From positions 620,001 to 684,000 of the forward strand of contig NZ_CP094526.1 in the NCBI RefSeq assembly GCF_029910095.1: a stretch of DNA of 64,000 nucleotides, given 5' to 3'. Position numbers and translations under genes: made by a program. Shown here piece after piece: positions 8,649 through 17,508 of the stretch. The first letter of the stretch is position 1. Every line of letters starts with the position of its first letter. Below the pieces are notes generated by a model. That model saw only the letters and a program-made list of their open reading frames with translations, did no database searches and was not told where the DNA came from. The stretch comes from Bradyrhizobium sp. ISRA464 (lineage in GTDB: Bacteria; Pseudomonadota; Alphaproteobacteria; Rhizobiales; Xanthobacteraceae).

Positions 8649-9971
8649 TTAAGATGCACTCTCGGCGTTCGGTGCAGTGCCCTCGAAGCGCTCGCGCGGC
8701 CAGACGATCTGAGCGACGGCGCCGTGATCGGGGAAGATGCGGTTGGTAAACGACACCTTGGCGCCGGTGCGCTCCAGCAGCGTCCTTGCGATGAAAACGC
8801 CGAGACCCAGGCCTCCGCGGGTATTTTGAGCCTCATCTGCGCCCCGGCGGCGCGACAGATAGGGTTCTCCGATCCGCTTCAGCATGTCCGGCGCGATGCC
8901 CGGACCGTCATCGGAGATCACAATCTCAACGGTTTCGGCATTCCACCACGCATTCACCTCGACCGTCTGGTGCGCGAAATCGACGGCATTTTCCAGAATA
9001 TTTCCGACGCCATAGAGAATCGCGGGGTTGCGGGCGCCGATCGGCTCGGGTGTCGCTGCGACAGCAAGCCGCACCTTGATATTGACGCCGAAGTCGCGAT
9101 GCGGCGCCACCGCCTCCTCGATCAGCGTCGACAGCTTCATGTTGTCGAACGGCGCGCCGCTCGATGACAACTGCGCGATCTTGCTCAGGATGTCGCGGCA
9201 GCGCTGCGCCTGCTCGCGCAGGGTCTTCAGGTCACCTGCGAGGCTCGGCTCCTGCACCGTCTTCTCGAGTTCGCGCGAGATCAGGAAGATCGTCGACAGC
9301 GGGGTGCCGAGCTCGTGCGCGGCGGCGGCGGCAAGGCCGTCGAGCTGGGTCAGATGCTGCTCCCGCGTCAGCACCAGTTCGGTGGCCGCGAGCGCGTCGG
9401 AGAGCTGACGCGCTTCCTCCGTCACCTGAAAGGCATAGAGGCTGGTGACACCGATCGCGAGCAGGATCGAAAACCAGACGCCGATCAAATAGATCGGCGG
9501 CAGCACCAGCGGATCGTCGGCGTCCCACGGCAGCGGAAGATGGTAGAAGAACAGCGCCGAGGCGCAGGCGACCGCTAGGCAACCAAGCGCGATGGTCAGC
9601 CGGACCGGCAGCACCGTGGCCGAGATCAGCACGGGTGCGAGGAACAGGAACGAGAACGGGTTCTGCAGGCCGCCGGTGAAATAGAGCAGCGCGGCAAGCT
9701 CCACAATGTTGAGCGCGAGCAGGGCAGCGGCGTGGGTCGGCTCCAGCCGCTGCATCGGATTGAAGGCGATCTGCAGTCCCAGATTGAGCAACGCCGAGAA
9801 CGCGATGATGCAGACGCAGGGCACGATCGGAACGTCGAATTCCAATCCCTGGGCGACGATGAAGATCGCCACCAGCTGGCCAAGCGCGGCCAGCCAGCGC
9901 AGCCGCAGGATCGTATCCAGGCGGACATAGCTGCGTGGCTGGCGGAAATCGGAGGCGGCGAGGTCGGTCAT
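8649..9971 (-). CDS. regS: Redox sensor histidine kinase RegS/ActS (RegB family)
   Basis: 440 residues with six predicted membrane helices (about 25-180), then a dimerisation/phosphotransfer domain with His219 in AAAHELGTPL. The ATPase domain has an N box near 326, G1 DDGPGI (354-359) and G2 GGLGLG (386-391). Two redox features known from Rhodobacter RegB are present: the quinone-binding heptapeptide GGLQNPF (100-106) and the redox-active cysteine in QRCRDIL (Cys258). The protein is therefore expected to sense the ubiquinone pool and cytosolic redox state, and to phosphorylate RegR. Transcribed divergently from the ABC exporter at 10066, with 94 bases between. Confidence 0.94.
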   Translation of the reverse strand: MTDLAASDFRQPRSYVRLDTILRLRWLAALGQLVAIFIVAQGLEFDVPIVPCVCIIAFSALLNLGLQIAFNPMQRLEPTHAAALLALNIVELAALLYFTGGLQNPFSFLFLAPVLISATVLPVRLTIALGCLAVACASALFFYHLPLPWDADDPLVLPPIYLIGVWFSILLAIGVTSLYAFQVTEEARQLSDALAATELVLTREQHLTQLDGLAAAAAHELGTPLSTIFLISRELEKTVQEPSLAGDLKTLREQAQRCRDILSKIAQLSSSGAPFDNMKLSTLIEEAVAPHRDFGVNIKVRLAVAATPEPIGARNPAILYGVGNILENAVDFAHQTVEVNAWWNAETVEIVISDDGPGIAPDMLKRIGEPYLSRRRGADEAQNTRGGLGLGVFIARTLLERTGAKVSFTNRIFPDHGAVAQIVWPRERFEGTAPNAESAS

Positions 9972-10065
9972 ATCTGGACCTTAGCTGTGCTATGGGCAGC
10001 GCACAAATTCGCGACTTACCGCAAGGAGGCGGTGCAAGCCTTGCGCTTATTGTCGCAATGGCTCA

Positions 10066-10872
10066 ATGAACGGCCATATGCAACAGAGCGAGACAGGTCA
10101 GGGGCAACCGCCGGCGGCCGATCTGAGCGGATCGGCGGCGATCGATGTTGCGCATCTGGTCAAGCTCTACAAGGCCACCCGCGCCGTCGACGATATCTCC
10201 TTCCGCATCGCGCGCGGCAGCATCACCGGACTGCTCGGCGGCAACGGCGCCGGCAAGACCACGACGATCGCGATGATCATGGGGCTGGTGCTGCCGACCT
10301 CGGGCCGAGTTCAGGTCTTGGGCGCCAAGATCCCCGAGCAGAGCTACGACGTGCTCGGCCGGATGAACTTCGAAAGCCCCTATGTCGATATGCCGATGCG
10401 GCTCACGGTGCGGCAGAACCTGACGATTTTCGGGCGCCTTTATGCGGTGACGCATTTGCGGGAGCGGATCGACCGGCTTGCCGCCGATCTCGACCTCAAG
10501 GATTTCCTCGATCGCGCCAATGGAAAGCTGTCCGCCGGGCAAAAGACGCGCGTCGCGCTCGCGAAGGCGCTGATCAACCAGCCGGAACTGCTGCTGCTGG
10601 ACGAGCCGACCGCGTCGCTCGATCCTGACACCGCCGATTGGGTGCGGCAGCATCTTGAAACCTATCGCAAGACCCACAACGCCACGATCCTGCTCGCATC
10701 GCACAACATGCTGGAGGTCGAGCGCCTGTGCGACCGCGTCATCATCATGAAGCGCGGCAAGATCGAGGACGACGACAGCCCCGACCGGATCATGGCGCGC
10801 TATAACCGTGACACGCTGGAAGAGGTGTTTCTCGACGTCGCGCGCGGCCGGATGCGGGAGGGCGTGACGTGA
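10066..10872 (+). CDS. ABC-2 type exporter, ATP-binding protein
   Basis: 268 residues. Walker A is GGNGAGKTTT (58-67), the signature is LSAGQKTR (usual LSGGQ slightly altered) and Walker B is LLLLDEPTASLDP, with the switch His in LASHNM. The closest general class is the NodI/CcmA/DrrA-like exporters. An alternative ATG lies at 10078. The stop overlaps the GTG start of the permease by three bases, so the two are translationally coupled and make one transporter. Substrate unknown. Confidence 0.88.
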   Translation: MNGHMQQSETGQGQPPAADLSGSAAIDVAHLVKLYKATRAVDDISFRIARGSITGLLGGNGAGKTTTIAMIMGLVLPTSGRVQVLGAKIPEQSYDVLGRMNFESPYVDMPMRLTVRQNLTIFGRLYAVTHLRERIDRLAADLDLKDFLDRANGKLSAGQKTRVALAKALINQPELLLLDEPTASLDPDTADWVRQHLETYRKTHNATILLASHNMLEVERLCDRVIIMKRGKIEDDDSPDRIMARYNRDTLEEVFLDVARGRMREGVT

Positions 10873-11693
10873 GCGAGGTCGTGAGCCGGCAGAATCACGG
10901 GATTTCCTTGCATCGCATCAATGCGATGGTGCTGCGCTATTGGTATCTGTTGATGTCGTCGTGGCCGCGGCTTCTGGAACTGGTCTATTGGCCGGCGCTG
11001 CAGATCATCACCTGGGGCTTTCTGCAGACCTACATCTCGCAAACCTCGGGTTTCTTCGCCAGGGCCGGCGGCTCGCTGATCGGCGCCGTCATCCTCTGGG
11101 ACATCCTGTTCCGCGGGCAGCTCGGCTTCTCGATCTCGTTTCTCGAGGAGATGTGGGCGCGCAATCTCGGCAACCTGATGATGAGCCCGCTGAAGCCGAT
11201 CGAGTTCCTGCTCTCGCTGATGATCATGAGCCTGATCCGGCTCGCCATCGGCATCACCCCGATGACGCTGATGGCGCTGTTCTTTTTCGGCTTCAACTTC
11301 TACGCCATCGGGGTGCCGCTGATCGCGTTCTTCTGCAATCTGATCTTCACGAGCTGGTCGGTTGGCGTGTTCGCCTCGGGCCTGGTGCTGCGCAACGGGC
11401 TCGGCGCCGAAAGCATCGTCTGGACGCTGATGTTCGCGGTGATGCCGCTCGCCTGCATCTACTATCCGGTCGATGTGCTGCCGGTCTGGCTGCAATATGT
11501 CGCCTGGACCTTGCCGCCGACCTATGTGTTCGAGGGCATGCGCGCGCTTCTGATCGACCACGTCTTCCGCGCCGACCTGATGATCGATGCGCTTCTGATC
11601 AACGCCGTCCTGTTCGCTGCATCTTTTGCAACCTTCCTTGCCCTGTTGCGCAGCGCCAAGCGTCACGGATCGCTGCTCAGCGCTGGTGAATAA
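10869..11693 (+). CDS. ABC-2 type exporter, permease
   Basis: 274 residues with about six membrane helices and the ABC-2 signature-like region LPPTYVFEGMRALL near the C-terminus. It begins at a GTG that overlaps the stop of the ATPase gene. Together they form a two-component ABC-2 exporter, the type used for polysaccharide, lipid or drug export. It is divergent from regS, so RegSR control of the pair is possible but not shown. Confidence 0.87.
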   Translation: MSEVVSRQNHGISLHRINAMVLRYWYLLMSSWPRLLELVYWPALQIITWGFLQTYISQTSGFFARAGGSLIGAVILWDILFRGQLGFSISFLEEMWARNLGNLMMSPLKPIEFLLSLMIMSLIRLAIGITPMTLMALFFFGFNFYAIGVPLIAFFCNLIFTSWSVGVFASGLVLRNGLGAESIVWTLMFAVMPLACIYYPVDVLPVWLQYVAWTLPPTYVFEGMRALLIDHVFRADLMIDALLINAVLFAASFATFLALLRSAKRHGSLLSAGE

Positions 11694-11760
11694 ATGTCAC
11701 TTTCCCAAGGAATTTCGCTGTTTTAGGCAGATATCGACCCTAAATGCACCTAGCGTCGCA

Positions 11761-11789
11761 TTGACGCATTATTGCGCATTCGGCAGTAT
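11761..11789 (+). promoter_or_regulatory. Candidate sigma-70-like promoter of phaZ
   Basis: TTGACG (11761-11766) and CAGTAT (11784-11789) are separated by 17 bases, 42 bases before the phaZ start codon. The -35 element is good and the -10 is mediocre. Confidence 0.4.
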
Positions 11790-11831
11790 GCTGCGGCGCA
11801 AAACAGGGGTATGACAGGGGTCTGAACGACG

Positions 11832-13160
11832 ATGCCGATTGGTGAATTTGGCGGTGCCCCGCCACTGGTGGCGGAAGGCAGGCCGGCACTCACGACGCCG
11901 CTTTACTGGATGTACGAGATGGCGCATGCGTCGCTCAATCCGGCGCGCGCGGTGACCGACGCCACCAAGATTCTGTTCCAGAATCCGCTCAATCCGTGGA
12001 CGCACACCGAGTTCGGCAAATCGGTCGCTGCCGCATGCGAATTGTTCGAGCGTACCACCCGCCGCTACGGCAAGCCCGAATGGAACCTGCCCACGACCGA
12101 GGTCAACGGCATCCGCACCGCGGTCGAAGTCCGTTCGATCTGGGAAAAGCCGTTCTGCCGCCTGCTGCATTTCGACCGCAAGCTGACGCGGCCGCTGCGC
12201 GCGCCGCAGCCGCGCGTGCTGATCGTGGCGCCGATGTCGGGCCACTATGCGACGCTGCTGCGCGGCACGGTCGAAGCATTCCTGCCGACGCATGAGGTTT
12301 ACATCACCGACTGGGCGGACGCGCGCATGGTGCCGCTCGCCGCCGGCCGCTTCGATCTCGATGACTATGTCGACTACGTCATCGAGATGCTGCACACGCT
12401 CGGCGGCAACATCCATGTCATCGCGGTGTGCCAGCCGTCGGTGCCGGTGGTCGCGGCCGTGTCCGTGATGGAAGCGAACAAAGATCCCTTCGTGCCGCTG
12501 TCGATGACGCTGATGGGCGGCCCGATCGATACAAGGCGCAATCCGACCGCGGTCAACAACCTGGCCGAAGAGCGCGGCATCGAATGGTTCCGCAACAACG
12601 TCATCACCAAGGTGCCGTTCCCTCATCCCGGCGTGATGCGCGACGTCTATCCGGGCTTCCTGCAGCTCAACGGCTTCATCAGCATGAACCTCGACAGGCA
12701 CATGGACGCGCACAAGGCGCTGTTCGCCAATCTGGTGAAGGGTGACGGCGATCTCGTCGACAAGCACCGCGAATTCTACGACGAGTACCTCGCGGTGATG
12801 GATCTCACGGCGGAGTATTACCTGCAGACCGTGGAGCTCGTGTTCGTCAAGCACGCGCTGCCCAAGGGCGAGATGACCCATCGCGGCAAGCCGGTCGACC
12901 CCTCGAAGATCCGCCGCGTTGCGCTGATGACGGTGGAAGGCGAGAAGGACGACATCTCCGGCCTCGGTCAGACCGAGGCGACGCACGCGCTCTGCACCGC
13001 GATTCCCAAGCATCGCCGCGTGCACTACGTGCAGAAGGGCGTTGGGCACTACGGCGTGTTCAACGGCTCGCGTTTCCGCTCCGAAATCGTGCCGCGCATC
13101 TCCGATTTCATGGTTTCGGCGGCCACTACGCGGCTTTCCCTGGTCGCAGCGGCCGAATAG
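11832..13160 (+). CDS. phaZ: Intracellular polyhydroxyalkanoate depolymerase
   Basis: 442 residues of the intracellular PhaZ (PHB_depo_C) family. The catalytic nucleophile is Cys200 in IAVCQPSVP, replacing the usual serine, with His406 in GVGHYGVF and Asp373 in EGEKDD. These correspond by spacing to Cys183, Asp355 and His388 of the Ralstonia enzyme. It degrades native PHB granules to hydroxybutyrate for carbon mobilisation. No signal peptide, consistent with granule association. ATG at 11832. Genes phaR and phaA-phaB lie about 48 kb away in this window. A hairpin about 70 bases downstream may end the transcript. Confidence 0.93.
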   Translation: MPIGEFGGAPPLVAEGRPALTTPLYWMYEMAHASLNPARAVTDATKILFQNPLNPWTHTEFGKSVAAACELFERTTRRYGKPEWNLPTTEVNGIRTAVEVRSIWEKPFCRLLHFDRKLTRPLRAPQPRVLIVAPMSGHYATLLRGTVEAFLPTHEVYITDWADARMVPLAAGRFDLDDYVDYVIEMLHTLGGNIHVIAVCQPSVPVVAAVSVMEANKDPFVPLSMTLMGGPIDTRRNPTAVNNLAEERGIEWFRNNVITKVPFPHPGVMRDVYPGFLQLNGFISMNLDRHMDAHKALFANLVKGDGDLVDKHREFYDEYLAVMDLTAEYYLQTVELVFVKHALPKGEMTHRGKPVDPSKIRRVALMTVEGEKDDISGLGQTEATHALCTAIPKHRRVHYVQKGVGHYGVFNGSRFRSEIVPRISDFMVSAATTRLSLVAAAE

Positions 13161-13231
13161 GTATCGTTTCGGCCGCGATTTCGGTCGCGGCACAAGCTGC
13201 TGAATTGACTAAAAGAATTTCGATTCCGGGA

Positions 13232-13269
13232 GCGCTCAAGGAATGATTATTTCTTCATTGTTTGAGCGT
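13232..13269 (+). terminator. Hairpin downstream of phaZ, possible terminator
   Basis: Arms 13232-13246 (GCGCTCAAGGAATGA) and 13255-13269 pair over 15 positions with one mismatch and two G-U pairs, around an 8-base loop. No long T-run follows, so it may be a stability or processing hairpin instead. The remaining bases up to 13443 hold no supportable gene. Confidence 0.4.
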
Positions 13270-13442
13270 TGCTTTCAATCGTGATTCATTCTAAAAATTC
13301 CGGTTCCAGCCCCAGCCCATAGGGGGCGAGAATCGGTCGACCCCTGTATATTGGGCAAATGATTTGTTTTTGCGCCGAGCCATTCCGCTGGCGGCGGATA
13401 TGGCAGAATTCGGGTGAACTCCTGCTCCCCGGACTCTCAAAC

Positions 13443-14198
13443 ATGGCTACTCGCGCGCTCCTCTATCGGCGGCCCGCCGAACCCGCGACCCTTTTGGTCA
13501 GGCACGGCTCTCAATTCTTCACCGTCAGGCTTCGCAGACACAGGCGCGCGCGCCGCTACACGTTGAGAATTCATCCGACAGACCGTGAAGCGATCCTGAC
13601 GATGCCACCGCGTGGCACGATCATAGAAGCCAAGGACTTCGCGAACCTCCACGGCGGCTGGATCGCCGCACGTCTCGGCCGTCTGCCGAAGGCCGCGCCC
13701 TTTCAGCCCGGCACGTTGGTGCCGTTGCGCGGCGTGCCACACCGCCTCGTTCACCGTGCCGGCGAACGCGGCACGGTCTGGACCGAGACCCGTGACAGCG
13801 GCGAGAAGGTGTTGTGTGTCGCCGGTGGCGTCGAGCACATGGATCGCCGCGTGCACGACTTCCTCAAGCGCGAGGCGCGCAAGGATCTGCAAAAGGCGGC
13901 GGAGCTTTACGCCGCGGAACTCGGCGTCCGGGTGCGGCGCATTTCGATCCGCGATCAATCCAGCCGCTGGGGCTCTTGCACCGCGGCCGGTTCGCTATCG
14001 TTCTCGTGGCGGCTGATCCTGGCGCCGCCCTTCGTGCTCGACTACCTCGCCGCCCATGAAGTGGCGCATCTCGTCGAGATGAACCACTCGCTGCGGTTCT
14101 GGAGGGTGGTCGGCAAGCTCTGTACGTCGGTCGACCGTGCCAAGAGCTGGCTCGACACCCACGGCAACGACCTGCATCGCTACGGGATCCTGGATTAG
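13443..14198 (+). CDS. YgjP-like M48-type metallopeptidase domain protein (DUF45)
   Basis: 251 residues from the ATG at 13443; an upstream ATG at 13359 adds 28 residues and cannot be excluded. The C-terminal half has the zinc motif HEVAH (205-209) with the downstream His in MNHSLRFW, preceded by the characteristic QSSRWGSCTAAGSLSFSWRL. This is the YgjP/SprT-like family, often linked to restriction or DNA repair loci, but the physiological substrate is unknown. It stands alone here. Confidence 0.85.
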   Translation: MATRALLYRRPAEPATLLVRHGSQFFTVRLRRHRRARRYTLRIHPTDREAILTMPPRGTIIEAKDFANLHGGWIAARLGRLPKAAPFQPGTLVPLRGVPHRLVHRAGERGTVWTETRDSGEKVLCVAGGVEHMDRRVHDFLKREARKDLQKAAELYAAELGVRVRRISIRDQSSRWGSCTAAGSLSFSWRLILAPPFVLDYLAAHEVAHLVEMNHSLRFWRVVGKLCTSVDRAKSWLDTHGNDLHRYGILD

Positions 14199-14227
14199 CC
14201 GGCGGTAGCGCCCCAAATCGAACGCTC

Positions 14228-14326
14228 GTCCCCCGCGAAAGCGGGCGTTCCAGTATTGCAGAGACGTCTGTCTTCAAACCGAGAGCCCGTGGTGTACTGG
14301 ATCCCCCGCATTCGCGGGGAATGACG
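14228..14326. repeat. Dispersed 100-bp repeat, family 4, copy 1
   Basis: The ends are inverted (CCCCGCGAAAGCGGG...CCCGCATTCGCGGGG), with inner landmarks CCAGTATTGCAGAGAC and GTGTACTGGAT. Other copies: 41825-41927 (same orientation) and 47749-47848 (inverted). It fills most of the 306-bp gap between the metallopeptidase and PBP1A genes. The rest of that gap holds a small perfect hairpin at 14443-14462 (ACCTCTCCC-AA-GGGAGAGGT), which could end the PBP1A transcript. Confidence 0.8.
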
Positions 14327-14505
14327 ATCTGTTGGCAATGGAAACGTTGCGCGTAGCCCCTTGGCTTCATCCGAGCGACGAGCCGAACACGCCTAAAGCA
14401 AGATGAGTTTGGATCGAATCGGTTCGGCGACGGACTCGCTTTACCTCTCCCAAGGGAGAGGTGAATCTCCGTTGCCGTTTCAGCTCAACCTAGTCTCATC
14501 ACGCC

Positions 14506-16746
14506 TTAGCGACGTCCGCCGAACAGGCGATCCACCAGCCAGCCATCCAACCCCGCGGCCGCTTCCGGACGCGCGTGCGGGTGGGGCGGCGCAGCCGAGG
14601 CGCGCACCGGCGCCGGCGGGCGGTAATAACCGCCGCCTGCTTGAGGCACGGGCGCAGGCGGCGGTTGCATCGGCGCCTGCATCTGGCCCGTCGGGGCCGA
14701 TGGCGGCGTGATCTGCGACGAGATCTGCACCAGGTTCGCCGGTCCCCAATTGCCTTGCGAGTTCGGGATGGCCGCGACCGGCACGCCTTGATGCGCGGCT
14801 CTCATGAAGCGCGTCCACACTTCCACAGGCAGGCCGCCGCCGGTCGCCTTCCGGGTCGGCGAATTGTCGTCATTGCCGAGCCAGACGCCGGTGACGAGAT
14901 TGGCGGTGTAGCCGATGAACCAGGCGTCGCGATAATCCTGACTGGTGCCGGTCTTGCCGGCGGCGGTCCAGCCGGGGATTTCGGCCTTGCGCGCGGTGCC
15001 GGAGATCAGCGTTTCGCGCATCATGCTGTTCATCATCGCGTCGTAGCGCGGCTCGATCACCTGGTTCGGCGGATCGGCCGGACGGTCGTAGAGAACCTTG
15101 CCCGAGCTGGTCTTGATCCTGGCCACAACATGCGGCGATACGGCGTACCCGCCATTGGCGAATGGCGCGTAGGCGCCGACCAGCTCGATGACGGACACTT
15201 CGGACGTACCGAGTGCGATCGAGACGTTGGGCTCGAGCTTCGAGGAGATGCCGAGCCGGTGCGCGGTGCGCACCACGTTCTTCGGGCCGACCTCGAGGCC
15301 GAGCCGCACCGCGACCGTGTTCAGGGACATCGCCAGCGCCTGGGTCAGCGTCACCGAACCGAAATATTCGTGGGTGTAGTTCTCGGGCTTCCAGCCCTTG
15401 ATGTCGAGTGGGGCATCCTGACGGATCGTATCAGGCGTCAGACCGGCCTCCACCGCGGTGAGATAGACGAACGGCTTGAAGGCCGAGCCGGGCTGCCGCT
15501 TCGCGGTCACCGCGCGATTGTACTGGCTTTCTGCGTAGTTCCGGCCGCCGACCATGGCGCGCACCGCGCCATCAGGCGACATCGCCACCAGCGCGCCCTG
15601 GCTGACATTGAACTTCACGCTCTTGGCCGCGAGCTCGTCGATCACGGCGGCTTCCGCGATGTTCTGCAGCCTCGGATCGATCGTGGTCTGCACCACGATG
15701 TCCTGATCGATCTGGCCGACGAGATCGTCGAGCACCTCGCCGATCCAGTCGGCGACATAGTTGACGGTGCCGGCGCCGGCGGGCTTCACGTTGAGCAGGG
15801 GCTGGCCCATGGCGGCCTTGGCCTGCGCGTCGGTGATGAACTTGGCGTCGGCCATTGCTGCCAGCACGACCTGCGCGCGCTGCTCGGCGCCTTTCGGATT
15901 GCGGTTCGGCGCCAGCCGCGACGGCGACTTGACGAGGCCCGCCAGCATCGCGGCTTCCGCCAGCGTCACGTTCTTCGCCGATTTGCCGAAATAGCGCTGC
16001 GCCGCGGCCTCGACGCCGTAGGCGCCGGAACCGAAATAGACGCGGTTGAGATAGAGCTCGAGAATCTCGCTCTTGGAATGCTTGCGCTCCAGCCACAGCG
16101 CGAGCTCTGCCTCCTGCAGCTTGCGCTGGATGGTGCGCTCCTGGGTCAGGAACAGGTTCTTGGCGAGCTGCTGCGTCAGCGTCGAGCCGCCCTGCGACAC
16201 GCCGCGATGCATCAGGTTGGCCACCGCCGCGCGCAGGATGCCGAACGGGTCGACGCCGAAATGCGAATAGAAGCGGCGGTCCTCGATCGCGATGAAGGCT
16301 TTCGGCAGATAGGGCGGCAGATCCTTCAAGGCGACATTGGCGCCGGCCATCTCGCCGCGCTGCGCCAGCACGCTGCCGTCGAGGCCGACGATCTGGATGG
16401 TCGGCGGGCGCTTCGGGATTTCCAGCGACTGAATCGGCGGCAGATGCGCGCCGACCCACACCACGACACCGATCACCGCGATGCACGCCCACAGGCCGAG
16501 CACCGCGCCCCAGTAGAGCAGGCGGCCGATGCCGAAGCCGCGCGACTTGCCGCGGCGCTTGCTGCCGCTGCGCGAGGCGCGCGGTTTCTCGCCGGAATCT
16601 GTTTTCTTGGGCTTGGATTTGGCCGGCTTGTCGTCGCCGCCGCCGGGAATGCGATCGTCGGGCGACAGCCGCAGGTCGGCAAGCGCGGCCGGAAGCCCGA
16701 ACAGCGGCTCCTTGCGCGCACCGCCTTTTTTCCGTCCCCACGCCAT
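14506..16746 (-). CDS. Penicillin-binding protein 1A (bifunctional transglycosylase/transpeptidase)
   Basis: 746 residues from the ATG at 16746. A Lys/Arg-rich cytoplasmic tail precedes one membrane helix (about 78-100). The GT51 domain contains the catalytic Glu in IEDRRFYSHFG (about 155) and QGGSTLTQQLAKN. The transpeptidase domain has SxxK in GSAFK (Ser about 421), SLN near 474 and KTGTS near 598. A Pro/Ala-rich low-complexity C-terminus follows. It polymerises and cross-links peptidoglycan in the periplasm. A TTG two codons upstream is an alternative start. Divergent from the DUF1330 gene across a repeat. Confidence 0.93.
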   Translation of the reverse strand: MAWGRKKGGARKEPLFGLPAALADLRLSPDDRIPGGGDDKPAKSKPKKTDSGEKPRASRSGSKRRGKSRGFGIGRLLYWGAVLGLWACIAVIGVVVWVGAHLPPIQSLEIPKRPPTIQIVGLDGSVLAQRGEMAGANVALKDLPPYLPKAFIAIEDRRFYSHFGVDPFGILRAAVANLMHRGVSQGGSTLTQQLAKNLFLTQERTIQRKLQEAELALWLERKHSKSEILELYLNRVYFGSGAYGVEAAAQRYFGKSAKNVTLAEAAMLAGLVKSPSRLAPNRNPKGAEQRAQVVLAAMADAKFITDAQAKAAMGQPLLNVKPAGAGTVNYVADWIGEVLDDLVGQIDQDIVVQTTIDPRLQNIAEAAVIDELAAKSVKFNVSQGALVAMSPDGAVRAMVGGRNYAESQYNRAVTAKRQPGSAFKPFVYLTAVEAGLTPDTIRQDAPLDIKGWKPENYTHEYFGSVTLTQALAMSLNTVAVRLGLEVGPKNVVRTAHRLGISSKLEPNVSIALGTSEVSVIELVGAYAPFANGGYAVSPHVVARIKTSSGKVLYDRPADPPNQVIEPRYDAMMNSMMRETLISGTARKAEIPGWTAAGKTGTSQDYRDAWFIGYTANLVTGVWLGNDDNSPTRKATGGGLPVEVWTRFMRAAHQGVPVAAIPNSQGNWGPANLVQISSQITPPSAPTGQMQAPMQPPPAPVPQAGGGYYRPPAPVRASAAPPHPHARPEAAAGLDGWLVDRLFGGRR

Positions 16747-16856
16747 AAGCAACGCTCACACTATTCCGGCGGGACACTAGCGCTCCCGGTTTAAGGGGCG
16801 GTTACGCAAAGCTTAACGGGGGATTAGGAGGTGAGGCAGCGCGTGCTAGATAGTGT

Positions 16857-16942
16857 GAGCATGATCCGGAGAAGTGGGCACCGGTTCTCCGAAAAGATCA
16901 TGCTCAAACAAGACGATGGAGCGCGATCAAGATCGCGCTCCA
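16857..16942. repeat. Dispersed palindromic repeat, family 1, copy 2, plus perfect 26-bp palindrome
   Basis: GAGCATGATCCGGAGAA pairs with TTCTCCGAAAAGATCATGCTC around the central GTGGGCACCGG. It is followed at 16917-16942 by a perfect palindrome with 12-base arms TGGAGCGCGATC and GATCGCGCTCCA and an AA centre. It lies directly upstream of the DUF1330 gene, so it must be transcribed with, or separate the promoter of, that gene. Confidence 0.8.
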
Positions 16943-16967
16943 GTGAACAACACATAAGGAGCGCCGC

Positions 16968-17393
16968 ATGGGCCACATCGATCCGACCAAGGAAGTCTTC
17001 GCGCAGTTCCGCGACAACAATCGGCCAGGTCCGATCCACATGCTCAACCTGGTGCGCTTGCGCGAATGGGCGGCCTATCCCGACGGCCGCAAGGCGACCG
17101 GCGCGGAAGCCTATGCGGCTTACGGTCGTGAAAGCGGTCCGGTATTCGAGCGGCTCGGCGGTCGCATCGTCTGGCAGGGCCGGTTCGAGCTGATGCTGAT
17201 CGGCCCGCAGGAGGAGCGCTGGGACCACTGCTTCATCGCGGAGTATCCGAGCGTCGGTGCCTTCGTCGAGATGATCCGCGACCCCGTCTATCGCGAGGCG
17301 GTCAAGCACCGCCAGGCCGCGGTGGAGGATTCGCGGTTGATCCGTCATGCTGTGCTGCCGGTGGGGAAGAACTTCGGCGAGATTCCGGAGTAG
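16968..17393 (+). CDS. DUF1330 domain-containing protein
   Basis: 141 residues; small dimeric ferredoxin-like fold family. The start is supported by AAGGAG 8 bases before the ATG. The segment GPIHMLNLVRLREWAAYPDG and the later FIAEYPSVGAFVEMIRDPVY are characteristic of DUF1330. Function unknown. Convergent with the solute-binding protein gene at 17509, with that gene's terminator in between. Confidence 0.8.
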   Translation: MGHIDPTKEVFAQFRDNNRPGPIHMLNLVRLREWAAYPDGRKATGAEAYAAYGRESGPVFERLGGRIVWQGRFELMLIGPQEERWDHCFIAEYPSVGAFVEMIRDPVYREAVKHRQAAVEDSRLIRHAVLPVGKNFGEIPE

Positions 17394-17448
17394 GTGCCTC
17401 AACGGTGCTCGCAATTACTATCCTCGTCGATAGATTGAGTCGGCCGCT

Positions 17449-17484
17449 CCAAAAACAAATCGGCGGCCTCTGGAGGCCGCCGAT
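17449..17484 (-). terminator. Rho-independent terminator of the first tandem solute-binding protein gene
   Basis: A perfect 11-bp stem (17459-17469 with 17474-17484; ATCGGCGGCCT/AGGCCGCCGAT) with loop CTGG. On the minus strand it is followed by TTTGTTTTTGG. It lies 25 bases past the stop of the gene at 17509. Confidence 0.85.
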
Positions 17485-17508
17485 CGCATCTCACATCTGC
17501 AAGGACGA

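Noticed and set aside
14575..16794. Very long open frame (over 700 codons) on the plus strand opposite PBP1A
   Set aside because: Its product is Arg/Gly/Asp/His-rich without any domain, and it is the mirror of a clear PBP1A gene. High-GC codon bias creates such antisense frames.
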